64,000 nucleotides of DNA, from positions 1 through 64,000 of the forward strand of contig NZ_JAIGNO010000013.1 in assembly GCF_019711515.1 (NCBI RefSeq), given 5' to 3'. A program made the position numbers and the translations under genes. This DNA is from Qipengyuania qiaonensis. GTDB lineage: Bacteria; Pseudomonadota; Alphaproteobacteria; Sphingomonadales; Sphingomonadaceae. Below, one piece after another: positions 50,456 to 59,780 of the stretch. The first letter of the stretch is position 1. The number at the start of each line of letters is the position of its first letter. Below the pieces are notes generated by a model. The model worked only from the letters and a program-made list of their open reading frames with translations. It was not told the origin of the DNA and ran no database searches.

Positions 50456-50839
50456 TCAGCAAACCTCTTTCGCGCTCCGCTTGTAATCTCGTATGATCCC
50501 GTCAGGGGCAAATGCCACCCGTATAACCGGTCCACCTTTGGTCCAAAGCACTCTGTAGAAATGCTCGTCTCCCGACCCAAGTTCAAATCCGCTTTGGCCG
50601 ACTGAAGCGACCATTGGTATCGCGAGAACCATGCCCACTTTGTGCTGTTCGTATTGAAATGGTAGGATTTCCGAGCTTTGCTCAATCCGAACACCATTCA
50701 ACTGAATGCTCAGGGAAGGCGCATTGTGAGCGACGTAGCACCCTAAGACCGGAGTAGGATCGAATGTGGCTGGTTCATCGAAGTCAGTGCATCCGCTAAC
50801 GATGAGGACAAAAGCCAAAATGGCGGATAGCTTAGCCAT
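50456..50839 (-). CDS. hypothetical lipoprotein
   Basis: 127 residues. A clear lipobox (LIVSGC, C17) after a hydrophobic signal; the mature part has TPVLGCYVAHNAPSLSIQLN and a C-terminal cysteine. No known domain is recognised. Convergent with the nucleotidyltransferase-HEPN gene. Confidence 0.65.
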   Translation of the reverse strand: MAKLSAILAFVLIVSGCTDFDEPATFDPTPVLGCYVAHNAPSLSIQLNGVRIEQSSEILPFQYEQHKVGMVLAIPMVASVGQSGFELGSGDEHFYRVLWTKGGPVIRVAFAPDGIIRDYKRSAKEVC

Positions 50840-51048
50840 TAGGCGCGGATAATAGTCTTCAGGGCACTCTGGTCAACGTCCGTATCCCACCCAAGAGCGG
50901 CCATCGGCGGTGTTCGGGTTTCATCCCGAAACCTGCCACTCAGCTGCAACGGGTTCATCCGGTGAGGGCGGCAGATTGGTTTGTCAGCATACTTACGCAT
51001 TCTGTAGCTCGTGCCGCCAAGTGTGGGCCCACTGGGTTTCCAAAGAGG

Positions 51049-51582
51049 TCAGACGGCGCCAAGGAAATGAAGCTGCGCTCGCCAAAGGCAAGCGCGGTTA
51101 CGCAGGTCCGGAATCTTGCCCTCGTCGATCAACTTAGCGATGTCCTCGAAGCTGAATTCAGCGCAACCATGGAACTCCTCATCCGCATCACATGCGGCCG
51201 CTGTGCCTCCCTCAAGTCCTGTAGCCAGAAAACAGTAGTTTCGGCCGCTCATGTGAACGCCGTTGACGTGCGAGCTGAGCAATTCAAGGTGCCTGGCTTT
51301 CAGGCCCGCCTCTTCGCGCAGTTCCCTGACAGCCGCTTCGATGGGTGTCTCACCTGAATTGATCGCCCCGGCTGGCACTTCATAGGTGGTCCCAAACAGG
51401 TGGCGGCTCTGTTCAACGAGGATGACCGTCCCACTCTCGGTGACGGGAACCACAAGTACACCTTCGCACTCTTCGACTACTTCCCGGTCCACGTGGGATG
51501 TACCGATATCCACTATGTCCATGCGAATGTTGACAAACTGACCGACAAAAATGGTCCTGCTCTCGATCAGGTCATGCGGCAT
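51049..51582 (-). CDS. Nudix hydrolase (ADP-ribose pyrophosphatase-like)
   Basis: 177 residues with a complete Nudix box (GAINSGETPIEAAVRELREE followed by AGL) after VPVTESGTVILVEQSRH. The layout resembles ADP-sugar pyrophosphatases. AGGAAA precedes the ATG. It lies in the island beside a nucleotidyltransferase, so nucleotide-signal turnover is possible, but the link is not shown. Confidence 0.87.
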   Translation of the reverse strand: MPHDLIESRTIFVGQFVNIRMDIVDIGTSHVDREVVEECEGVLVVPVTESGTVILVEQSRHLFGTTYEVPAGAINSGETPIEAAVRELREEAGLKARHLELLSSHVNGVHMSGRNYCFLATGLEGGTAAACDADEEFHGCAEFSFEDIAKLIDEGKIPDLRNRACLWRAQLHFLGAV

Positions 51583-51824
51583 CTTGAGTTTCCTCTGTTC
51601 ACTAAGCAGATTCCCTGCCGAAGGTGCTGCAGACTTGGTCTGCGATAATCATGGCGGTTCAAGGCCAGCTTTTGTAAGCATCAGCGCCACGGACTAGGGG
51701 CACACGACGGTGATGCAAAAAAAGCCGTTCTTTACCGTAGCAGACATCCAGGCTTTTTCATGAGAAGACACGCCGGTGCATGGTCTCTTCCGAGCGCATC
51801 TTGGGTGCGGCCTTCCCACCAGCG

Positions 51825-53933
51825 TCACAATTCCAGTCCCCGGCTGCGGCTCCGCCCCAGCGTCCAGTCGACGCCCCCGCCGGACATAGCGATGCCGTTG
51901 ATCTGCTGGCCAAGACGTTTTCCGAGTGCGTCGTTCCATGGCACGAGCTGGAACCCGAGGCCATTGTCAATCATGGCGAACCGCCCACTGGCAAGCTGGG
52001 CCTGCCCAACCAGCTTACCCGAGACCCGGTCGCCTGTTTCGGTCGGCTGCCAGCTGAGCCCGCGCTCGGCGGCAAACTTCTTGCCCACGCGGCTGACCTC
52101 GGCCTGCTCCAGTTGCGCGATCAAGTCGCTGGGGGCACGGTACTTCCCGCCGCCAAGATCCCGAACATAGCCCATGTCGGCAAGCGCCTGTTTGCGCGCT
52201 TCCCAAGCATTTCGCACATCGCCGCCGAATCCGGTGTGCGGCGCGGCCTCGCGTCCGCCGTCGAGCATGGTCCGGTCAAGCCAGGTCGCGCCTTCATGAC
52301 GCACCTGACGGTCGAGGGGCAGGTGCGACAGTTCTTCGATACGCGGGCCTTCCCCGAACCGCTGCCGGTCATAGGCAAGGCCGCGTTCGGGCAGATCGGC
52401 GGGAACGCTCCAGCGATCGGCATCGATGCGCTCGACGATCCCGGCGCGGCGCAAGGCTTCGAGCCTGCGGACGTGCAATTGGACATGCCTCTCGTGGTCG
52501 ATCCGGGGCATGGTCTCGCGCATCGATTCCAGATGGGCCGATGGACGATAGATGCCACTGGCGTCGGTCTGCTGGAGGACGTTCTCATCTGCCGTCCGCG
52601 CGATGCTCGGCGGCGGATTGACCGCCACGATACTGCCGCGACTGATGTCCTCCGCCTTTGATGCTGGAACCTCAAGGTAATGAACACGCCCGTCCATCCC
52701 GTCGATAGTAAGCCCCATGCGTTCACCCAGCTCGTCGCTCCCCAGTGCCTTGGCGACGACGCGGCCGACGATGCGTTCGGTGGGTGCGGCTTGGTGGATG
52801 GAATATCCTGCATAGGCCCGCTGCTCGGCCAGCCCTTCGCGGTCCAGCGCCTGATGCATCGTTTTGATGATGTCGCCGCGCGTGCCCATCTCGCGCAGCG
52901 TTTGTTCAGCGCGGGGTGAGATGGTCCACACACCCGGTGTGTGCTCGGTCGCCAGGCCCATCCGCTCCAGCTTTCGGGCACGATCGATCATCAGTGCCCG
53001 GTTCTGGCGCATGGTCAGGGCCATGTCCTTGTCGGGGCGAAGGTCGGCAAACTCGCTGCCAGCTTGCTGCTCGGCGATGAGCATCCGGTCGAGCCGGGTG
53101 AACCGGTCGGCACCCACCTCGCGTTCCAGCTGGCGACTGACCTCCTGCTCGGTCTGGCGGCCCAGCTCCAGCGTGACGATCTCGCTCGCGCGTTCGCGGA
53201 TGCCATGGGCGATATAGTCTCCCGCAATGTCGAGCCGCTTGCCATCATCAGTTATGCCGCGCACCAGAATATGGGTGTGCGGATGTCCGGTGTTGTGGTG
53301 ATCGACCGCAATCCAGTCGAGCCGGGTGCCAAGGTCGGCTTCCATTTGCGCCATCAGGTCACGCGTGGTCTGGCGCAGATCGGATAGCTCGACGCCATCC
53401 TCTGCCGATACAATGAACCGGAACTGGTGGCGATCCTCGCGCCCTCGGTCGAGAAAGGCTGAACCGTCCGCCACATCATTATCGGCGGAATAGACCTGAC
53501 CCTTCTCGCCGTCGCGGGTGACGCCGTCACGCTCCAGGTAGCGCAGATGCGCATCCACTGCCTTGCCGCTCACGAACTGCCGCCCGCGCGTGCCCCCGCG
53601 CTGCGGATTGAGCTTCACGATCCGCGCCTTTACCGCGACCCGGCGCGCGCGGGTGCGAACACCGCTCGCGTCCCGGCTCCACCCGCTGCGGCCCTTCAAT
53701 CCGGCAGCGATCTTCGCGCCCCGACCGCGCGCATTGCACCGCCCGCTTGCCTTCCGCGAACCGGACAGCTGGCTGGGGCTACCACCGGCGCGGCGGATCG
53801 CGAGGCTGACCTGCGCCGTGAAGCTCTTTGGCCGATGGCGCAAGGGGCGCGTGCGGGCCAATCGGGCCACGCCTGCGCCACGGTCGCGAACCTTGCCGGG
53901 ACGGATACGAGAGCTGTCGTCATCACCACTCAT
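51825..53933 (-). CDS. DUF3363-type relaxase
   Basis: 702 residues. N-terminal basic segment, then the relaxase core with FRFIVSAEDG, DWIAVDHHNTG and HPHTHILVRG (about 214-222), the HUH-like metal site; the long C-terminal part is DUF3363. It nicks oriT for conjugal transfer. ATG 53933 is chosen where similarity begins. The usual partners (TraG/VirD4, Trb genes, signal peptidase) are missing on both sides, so it is an orphan of a decayed conjugative or mobilisable element. Confidence 0.85.
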   Translation of the reverse strand: MSGDDDSSRIRPGKVRDRGAGVARLARTRPLRHRPKSFTAQVSLAIRRAGGSPSQLSGSRKASGRCNARGRGAKIAAGLKGRSGWSRDASGVRTRARRVAVKARIVKLNPQRGGTRGRQFVSGKAVDAHLRYLERDGVTRDGEKGQVYSADNDVADGSAFLDRGREDRHQFRFIVSAEDGVELSDLRQTTRDLMAQMEADLGTRLDWIAVDHHNTGHPHTHILVRGITDDGKRLDIAGDYIAHGIRERASEIVTLELGRQTEQEVSRQLEREVGADRFTRLDRMLIAEQQAGSEFADLRPDKDMALTMRQNRALMIDRARKLERMGLATEHTPGVWTISPRAEQTLREMGTRGDIIKTMHQALDREGLAEQRAYAGYSIHQAAPTERIVGRVVAKALGSDELGERMGLTIDGMDGRVHYLEVPASKAEDISRGSIVAVNPPPSIARTADENVLQQTDASGIYRPSAHLESMRETMPRIDHERHVQLHVRRLEALRRAGIVERIDADRWSVPADLPERGLAYDRQRFGEGPRIEELSHLPLDRQVRHEGATWLDRTMLDGGREAAPHTGFGGDVRNAWEARKQALADMGYVRDLGGGKYRAPSDLIAQLEQAEVSRVGKKFAAERGLSWQPTETGDRVSGKLVGQAQLASGRFAMIDNGLGFQLVPWNDALGKRLGQQINGIAMSGGGVDWTLGRSRSRGLEL

Positions 53934-54585
53934 GAGACGACGATTGGGGGTCGGAATCAGCCGCGCAAGACCGTAAATCGGGGCGTAGCAGCCTGGCGTG
54001 CAACGGCTTGCCATCGGCGGCAAAAGGCGGAGTGTCAGAAGCCACCCGATGCGAGCGCCACCCATTTTTGCATTGATAAGAAATGGAAAATCGGCAGGAG
54101 CGCCACCCGGTCACTTCGCCAACCCGGTCGCAAAGCGCCCAAAAACAATGTGCAGACAGATACTTAGGGGCAACGCCCCGGCAGCGAAGATTCTCGCTTT
54201 ATCTTGCCATCTTATTTGGCTTCGATTTTCCGGAAGTATTCGCCGTCGCCATTTCTCCTCCATAGCAGGTATCGGGACACTATTCGACGCCCGGATGCGC
54301 CAGTCTGCGAAGTAACGGGTGAGGTCTGATAAGCCGGAGTCTTCCGTGCTCATCGCGGGCGGTATCGCCCTGCAGCGAGGCGGTGCTGTGGCGCTCGCGG
54401 CACATGTCGCTATAGGATTTACGAGACGTCGTCACAGGCAATCTGGCGCGGTCAGCTTGCGCAGCCGCAGGCAAGATATCGTGCTTCCCGTGTTCCGGGT
54501 CTGTATCATTCCTTCTGCCGCTCGCGCGGACCTCCGTGTGCATTCGAGCCGTCCGCCGGCTGCAGTTCGTGTGTTCGTCATCATT
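53934..54585. other. gap without recognised gene
   Basis: About 650 bases of mixed, lower-coding DNA between relaxase and IS remnants. No frame has a supported start or known motif. The stretch near 54150-54270 is more AT-rich than the rest. Confidence 0.5.
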
Positions 54586-54733
54586 AGCGCGCGTAGCTCA
54601 GCCGCCGTAGCTTGGCGGCGTTGGCGGCGTCGACCTCGTGTTCGGATGCACCGAGATGGCCGACATAGAAGCTGCCGTCGCGCTACATCGCATGCATCAC
54701 GATCGCGAGCTTGCGGGCGACCGCAACGAGCGC
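54586..54733 (-). pseudogene. IS110-family transposase 3' remnant
   Basis: On the minus strand the frame reads ALVAVARKLAIVMHAM, then a TAG where tryptophan is expected, then RDGSFYVGHLGASEHEVDA, ending at TAA. The ARKLAIVMHAM block is the typical C-terminus of IS110/IS116/IS902-type transposases. Only about 50 codons remain. Confidence 0.75.
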
Positions 54734-54734
54734 T

Positions 54735-54985
54735 CATGATGACGAACTTTTGAATGGGGAGATCTCCTACACCTTAGCTGAGGCAGAGATCCTGATCGAA
54801 GCATAGCGCGCCACTACAACACCGTCAGGCCGCACAGCTCGCTCGGCTATCTTCCTCCGACCCCGGAAACGGCCACCGCGCCATGGCTGCCCTCCGGTTC
54901 TGCTTCCCTCCAACTACGATCAGTCATGGCGCCGGAGGCAGTCTTACACTAACAATCTACTGGGCCACTCAGTGGGGGCAGGTCA
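54735..54985 (+). pseudogene. IS3-family transposase 3' remnant with terminal repeat
   Basis: Plus-strand frames read DDELLNGEISYTLAEAEIL, then after a frameshift near the TAG at 54804, ARHYNTVRPHSSLGYLPP and a C-terminal tail ending at 54952. HYNTVRPHSSLGY is the hallmark end of IS3-type integrase-fold transposases. The following CCACTCAGTGGGGGCAGGTC looks like the IS right end. It directly abuts the IS110 remnant. Confidence 0.8.
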
Positions 54986-55073
54986 GATACCCTTTGTCCA
55001 CGAAGCCTAGTCCGATCCCGGCCGTGCCGCCGACGATGAAGATGCGGTTTCGTTCGGAAACTCCGCTCGCCAT
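54969..55073 (-). pseudogene. 5' stub of a short-chain dehydrogenase
   Basis: 34 residues starting MASGVSERNRIFIVGGTAGI, then GLGFVDKG, the start of an SDR Rossmann fold (GGTAGIGLG). The frame breaks into the IS end and stops at 54969. It lies 11 bases after the NAD(P)-binding gene on the same strand, so it was the last gene of that operon before the IS element destroyed it. Confidence 0.7.
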
Positions 55074-55084
55074 GACGACTCTCC

Positions 55085-55717
55085 TCAGCGTATGAGCGAT
55101 GCTCCGATGCGCGCACCCATGCCTTGCGCATAGGCGAGTTGGACGAGCAACATTCCAAGTGGCTCGGAATATCGGGCAAGGGATAACGGACCGGCCTCGA
55201 CCGCAGTGGCAGGTATCTGCCCCACAAGATCGACAATCGTTTTGCGCGCGTCGCCGTTGTCGCTACACACGAAGACACTGGGGAGCTGACCCGCGATCTC
55301 CATCGAGTCAGAATGCAGAACTTCTGCAAATGGTGGCACAGCCTTGACGATGTGTGCGCCGGGCACGGCCCGCGAAATTTCTTCGCCGCCACTTGTCGAC
55401 GTGCCGATCGCAAGACCGCTCATATCGCCTTTCAGGGGGTTGGTGGCATCCCACACTATCTTCCCATCTAATCCCGTAGCGACGGAACGCACTGCCTCGA
55501 GCGTTACCGCCCAAGGGGTGGCGATAATGACCACTTCACCGTGTGCGACGGCCTCTTCAGGGCTGCCCGCTCTTGCGCCTGCGCCGATCGTCATGGCTGC
55601 TGTTCTCACTTTGTCCGGTGAGCGAGCGAAGCTCACCATGATGTCATGCCCGTGCACCGCCAATCGTTTGCCCAAACCCGTGCCGACATTCCCGGCTCCT
55701 ATAATTCCGATTTTCAT
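55085..55717 (-). CDS. NADPH-dependent F420-reductase-like protein
   Basis: 210 residues. MKIGIIGAGNVGTGLGKRLA is a Rossmann GxGxxG; VVIIATPWAVTLEAV and WDATNPLKG are typical of the F420:NADP oxidoreductase-like family. In bacteria without F420 these act as NADP(H) oxidoreductases of unknown substrate. Start at ATG 55717. Transcribed with the SnoaL-like and aldehyde dehydrogenase genes upstream. Confidence 0.85.
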   Translation of the reverse strand: MKIGIIGAGNVGTGLGKRLAVHGHDIMVSFARSPDKVRTAAMTIGAGARAGSPEEAVAHGEVVIIATPWAVTLEAVRSVATGLDGKIVWDATNPLKGDMSGLAIGTSTSGGEEISRAVPGAHIVKAVPPFAEVLHSDSMEIAGQLPSVFVCSDNGDARKTIVDLVGQIPATAVEAGPLSLARYSEPLGMLLVQLAYAQGMGARIGASLIR

Positions 55718-55796
55718 ACCGACGGTGTCCTCAATCGCCTGAAGCAAATGGTCATTCCTTGCTCGTTCGGCTGGTGATCGGCTGCGAGATGCATCA

Positions 55797-56267
55797 TCAT
55801 CGTGCCAGTAGCGTCCGCGCCATCGCCGGCGCTTGCCAGGTCTCATACATGAGCGGGTTAAGCGCGCCGACGCGGTTTTCGATCAGCTTGCCATCCTCGA
55901 ACCGCATCAGGTGCAACTCGCAGAAGGTGAAACGCATGCCAGTCGGCTCGATGCCGTTGAGCGCGCCGACATTGTCGGCAGTCGCTTCGAATCGCACAAT
56001 CACCCGGCCATCGAAGAGCGCAGCTATGTCCATGATCTCGATCGCGCCGTTGGCGAACGCGGCACCAAAGGTTGAGCCCAGTACCGTTCCATATTCAGCC
56101 GCGCCATGAATTGGCCCATCGGGTTTGAGACCGGTGTCGACGATTACCTCGGGATGGACGATCTCGCCGAAGGCCTCCGGATCGGTTCCACCGAGCACGC
56201 CTTCGACGAAGCGCCTTGCCACGGCGAGATTGCGTTCGATAGTGCTCCGGTCAACCGCGATGGTCAT
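55797..56267 (-). CDS. SnoaL-like/NTF2-fold protein, copy 1
   Basis: 156 residues of the SnoaL-like polyketide-cyclase fold: NLAVARRFVEGVLGGTDPEA, then GLKPDGPIHGAAEYG and FTFCELHLMRFEDGKL. Such proteins are cyclases, isomerases or hydrolases; the reaction here is unknown. It lies between the aldehyde dehydrogenase and the oxidoreductase gene. Confidence 0.82.
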   Translation of the reverse strand: MTIAVDRSTIERNLAVARRFVEGVLGGTDPEAFGEIVHPEVIVDTGLKPDGPIHGAAEYGTVLGSTFGAAFANGAIEIMDIAALFDGRVIVRFEATADNVGALNGIEPTGMRFTFCELHLMRFEDGKLIENRVGALNPLMYETWQAPAMARTLLAR

Positions 56268-56381
56268 GTCGATAATCCTGAAGCAAGAGGTGCGGCGGCG
56301 CCCACGCTGGGGGTCGACGCGGAATGCCGCCGCGGGGCCGGACGGAGGGACTTCGTCCGGGGATGAGAAGGTGGCGTCCGA

Positions 56382-57866
56382 TCAGCCAAGGTTGGCCCAG
56401 ACGGTCTTGTACTGCGTGTAGTTTTCAAGTGCTTCTGCGCCTTGCTCGCGGCCATATCCCGACATCTTGAAGCCCCCGAAGGGAGCATTCGGGTGATATT
56501 TGTGCCAGGTATTCAGCCACACCGTGCCGGCCCTGATCCGGTCGGCGAGGCGAAGGGCCCGCTTGATGTCGCCGGTCTGGATTCCGGAAGCGAGGCCATA
56601 GGGCGTATCATTGGCAAGCCGGATCGCCTCGTCTTCGCCATCGAACGGGATTATCGGAACCACCGGCCCGAAGATTTCCTCGCGGCTGATCTTCATGCCG
56701 TTGGTTGCGTCGGCGAAGACCGTTGCTTCGATGAAGAGACCTTTTCCGTCGATTTTGCGTGTGCCGCCTCCCGCGGTCAGCCGAGCTGTCGCCTTGCCGT
56801 TCTCGACATAGGACAAGACCTTGTCGTACTCGGCGCGTGAAGCGATCGGGCCGATCTGGGTCGCGGGGTCGAGCGGATCGCCGAGTACTGCTTCGGCCGC
56901 CATGCGCGACAGGCGCTCGACGAATTCGTCGTAGATCGGCCGTTCGACCAGGATGCGGCTGCCAGCTACGCAGACTTCGCCCTTGTTCCAGAAAATACCC
57001 CAGAATGCGGCTTGTAGCGCGGATTCCAAGTCGGCATCGGCAAAGACGATGTTGGGAGATTTGCCGCCGAGCTCCATGGTCAGGTGCTTCATCGTGTCTG
57101 CGCCATTGCGCATGATCCCCTGACCGACAGCGGTCGACCCGGTGAAAGCGATCTTGTCGACCTTGGGATTGCGAACGAGAGCATCCCCGAGAGATCCGCC
57201 GGGGCCGGTGATGAGGTTGTAGACACCTTCGGGAATGCCGGCGTCGAGCGCGACCTGCGCCAGCGCCAGTGCCGTGAGTGGCGTGTCCGAGGCCGGCTTG
57301 TGCACGATCGTATTCCCGGCGGCGAGCGCTGGCGCGATCTTCGAGCAGCTGAGCGCGAGCGGGAAGTTGAACGGCGTGATCGCCGCAACCACGCCCAGCG
57401 GTTCGCGCCGGGTCAGGATGCGCAAGTCCTCTTCGTAGCTGGACCGGTAGCCGCCGTTCATCGCGTTCATGGCCAGCCCGCCGAAGAAGCGGAACAGTCC
57501 CGAACAGTGCGGCATGATGATCGACCGGAAATCGGCATAGGGCATACCCATGTCCATCGCTTCGCGAATGGCGAAATCGTCGGCGCGCTCATCCATCAGG
57601 TCGGCCATGCGGAACAAGATCTTCGCCCGTTCCTCATGGTGCATGCGGCTCCAGGGGCCTTTCTCGAAAGCCGCGTAGGCGGCATCGACGGCAGCATTCG
57701 TCTCCTCGACGCTCGCCTTGGCGACCGTCGTCGTAACCGCCTCGGTCGTCGGATCGACGTTTTCCATGGCCTCGCCGGAACTGCTGTCGCGCCATTGGCC
57801 GGCGATCAGCAATTGGCCCTTTGCTACGTTCTTGCGTTTCGGTCCCGTTTCGACAGGCATGTCCAT
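56382..57866 (-). CDS. NAD(P)-dependent aldehyde dehydrogenase
   Basis: 494 residues of the ALDH superfamily. MELGGKSPNIVFADADLE holds the general base, NKGEVCVAGSRI the catalytic cysteine, and FTGSTAVGQGIM the cofactor turn. Resembles betaine/phenylacetaldehyde-type enzymes. ATG 57866 is used; a GTG three codons upstream is an alternative. Divergent from the AraC regulator 316 bases away, its probable controller. Confidence 0.92.
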   Translation of the reverse strand: MDMPVETGPKRKNVAKGQLLIAGQWRDSSSGEAMENVDPTTEAVTTTVAKASVEETNAAVDAAYAAFEKGPWSRMHHEERAKILFRMADLMDERADDFAIREAMDMGMPYADFRSIIMPHCSGLFRFFGGLAMNAMNGGYRSSYEEDLRILTRREPLGVVAAITPFNFPLALSCSKIAPALAAGNTIVHKPASDTPLTALALAQVALDAGIPEGVYNLITGPGGSLGDALVRNPKVDKIAFTGSTAVGQGIMRNGADTMKHLTMELGGKSPNIVFADADLESALQAAFWGIFWNKGEVCVAGSRILVERPIYDEFVERLSRMAAEAVLGDPLDPATQIGPIASRAEYDKVLSYVENGKATARLTAGGGTRKIDGKGLFIEATVFADATNGMKISREEIFGPVVPIIPFDGEDEAIRLANDTPYGLASGIQTGDIKRALRLADRIRAGTVWLNTWHKYHPNAPFGGFKMSGYGREQGAEALENYTQYKTVWANLG

Positions 57867-58182
57867 CAGCCGCACCCTTCGTCGAGAAGTTTTGGTCTGC
57901 GGCTATCTGAACGTGGAACCCGGTTTCCAGTTAGGACTCGATTGCGCAAATTCATGATTTCGTCGGCCGACAGACCTGCAACTGTCGGCAGCTTTTGTGG
58001 CGCATCTTCCAACGAGTAAAAGGTGAGTAGTCTTCGATTTGTAACTCAATGCGCCTTTAGTGTAGCCTCGGAATGCGGGCATGGGCGCAGGAGATCGAAC
58101 ATAGGATGAGAAGTCTTGATCTGATCTTGGACAGGGCCGGACCTCGTTGCAGAGCTTGCGAACCTGAAGTGGATTGAGGACC

Positions 58183-59124
58183 ATGACGGATCAATCGAAA
58201 GCTTCGCCCCCTGATGAGCAAGGAACGGATCGTGCCATCCAAACAGATGCGCCTATCGATTGGTTTGGAACGCAACCCGCGGCATGGGAACAGTCACCGG
58301 ATCGGGGCGGATCAATCGCACTTTGGCGGCTTGAGAGCAGGAAGCCGGCCGGATTCACCACCGAACCATTGAGCGATGCGCATCTTGTATGTGTCCATCT
58401 GAACGGAACAATGAACTGGTCGGCGCAGCTTAACGATCGCAGCTACTGCGCACCCTGCGACCCCAACACATTCTGTGTCGCGCGCGCTGGTGAAACAGCA
58501 GAGATCGAATACTCCGATGCAAGGCTCAGCTTCGCGCAGTTCTTCCTGCCCGTACGCTGGTTCGAAAGCGATCTGGTCGATGCGGCGAGCAGCAGATGCG
58601 GAAATGCGATCGAGCTGATCGATCCTATGAACGCTTCCTGTCACGCTGTATCGGGTCTCGCGAGAAAGGCGGTTCGCGCGATGCGATCGGGCGGGAATTC
58701 CGCAAGATTGCTTATCGACGAACTTCTGATCGACTTGTCTTCGGCGCTGGTGGAACGTCACTCAAGCGCCGTTCTCTCGCAGCCGGCCCGCGGGGGACTG
58801 TCGCCAGCGGTGGTCAGGCGTGTTATCGATTATTTGCAAGCTCACCTTGCCGAGGAGGTGCAACTAGCCGAACTTGCCCGATTGGCCAATGTGACGGCCC
58901 CCCACTTCTGCCGCGCGTTTGCCAAGTCGACGGGTACTCCCCCGCATCGATACCAGATTGCGATGCGGTTACAGAAGGCTACCCGACTCCTCGCTGAACC
59001 CGGACTGTCGATTGCCGATGTTGCCTTCGCGGTAGGATATGAGGATCCTTCCTATTTTAGCCGCCTGTTCTGCTATCAGGCCGGGATGTCGCCAAGCGAA
59101 TGGCGCAGGGAATTTGCGAAGTGA
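58183..59124 (+). CDS. AraC-family transcriptional regulator
   Basis: 313 residues. N-terminal cupin-like AraC-binding domain (AHLVCVHLNGTMNWSAQ), C-terminal double helix-turn-helix (QLAELARLANVTAPHFCRAF and GLSIADVAFAVGYEDPSYFS). GAGG precedes ATG 58183. Its position suggests that it senses an aromatic or aldehyde substrate of the divergent operon. Confidence 0.92.
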   Translation: MTDQSKASPPDEQGTDRAIQTDAPIDWFGTQPAAWEQSPDRGGSIALWRLESRKPAGFTTEPLSDAHLVCVHLNGTMNWSAQLNDRSYCAPCDPNTFCVARAGETAEIEYSDARLSFAQFFLPVRWFESDLVDAASSRCGNAIELIDPMNASCHAVSGLARKAVRAMRSGGNSARLLIDELLIDLSSALVERHSSAVLSQPARGGLSPAVVRRVIDYLQAHLAEEVQLAELARLANVTAPHFCRAFAKSTGTPPHRYQIAMRLQKATRLLAEPGLSIADVAFAVGYEDPSYFSRLFCYQAGMSPSEWRREFAK

Positions 59125-59302
59125 ACTGAGATTGCAAACTGGCTTCGCAAATGTGCGACGAAATTTGGAGAGACTGGCCAAAACTCCACATCCGTGTGGT
59201 CCAAGGTCGGACAGCAGTGCGGTAGCATGCTTAGGGGCAATCTGGTTTCGTCCACTCCACGCGATAGGTTTCAGCGCGAAGACATTGCACAATGAGAGTG
59301 AA

Positions 59303-59331
59303 GGGGCGCTTGTTTCAGGAGCAAGCGCCCC
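59303..59331 (-). terminator. stem-loop after the ester-cyclase gene
   Basis: GGGGCGCTTG pairs with CAAGCGCCCC across a nine-base loop. It lies 12 bases past the minus-strand stop at 59344. The T-tract is weak (TTCACTC), so termination may be partial. Confidence 0.6.
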
Positions 59332-59343
59332 AAGTTTCATTTA

Positions 59344-59748
59344 CTAAGGACGAGGCAAGGCTCCCATCTGCTGGAACACTTCCAGCATATTGAGCTCGTC
59401 CCAGTGCTCGGCGAACAGTCCGTTCTCCACGCGCCAGATATCGATCGACCGCATATGGACAGTGGCGCCGCTCGCCGGAATGCCGACGAAATCGCCGCTA
59501 TGCGTGCCGTAGTAGCTGAAACGTCCAGCAACCCTGTCGCCATCGACCAGCACATCCTCGCAGGTTACGACGAGATCGGGCATGGTTTCGAACCAGTGCG
59601 CCATGAAGGCGCAAATCCCGGCCCGACCATTCTCCACCGCCGGATTATGGTTGAGGTAGTCCTCGGTCACCAGTTCGGCGAAGCGCGAAGCCTCGTGTCC
59701 GTTCATGATGTCGACGAACAGACGGGCAAGATCCTTGGGGGTAATCAT
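59344..59748 (-). CDS. SnoaL-like ester cyclase
   Basis: 134 residues: YLNHNPAVENGRAGI, HWFETMPDLVVTCEDVLVDG and DIWRVENGLFAEHWDELN form the ester-cyclase/SnoaL signature. AAAGGAG precedes the ATG. Last gene of the cupin-DUF4386-MipA set. The reaction is unknown. Confidence 0.87.
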   Translation of the reverse strand: MITPKDLARLFVDIMNGHEASRFAELVTEDYLNHNPAVENGRAGICAFMAHWFETMPDLVVTCEDVLVDGDRVAGRFSYYGTHSGDFVGIPASGATVHMRSIDIWRVENGLFAEHWDELNMLEVFQQMGALPRP

Positions 59749-59780
59749 GAGCTTTGCTCCTTTATCTTTCAGGGTCGAAA

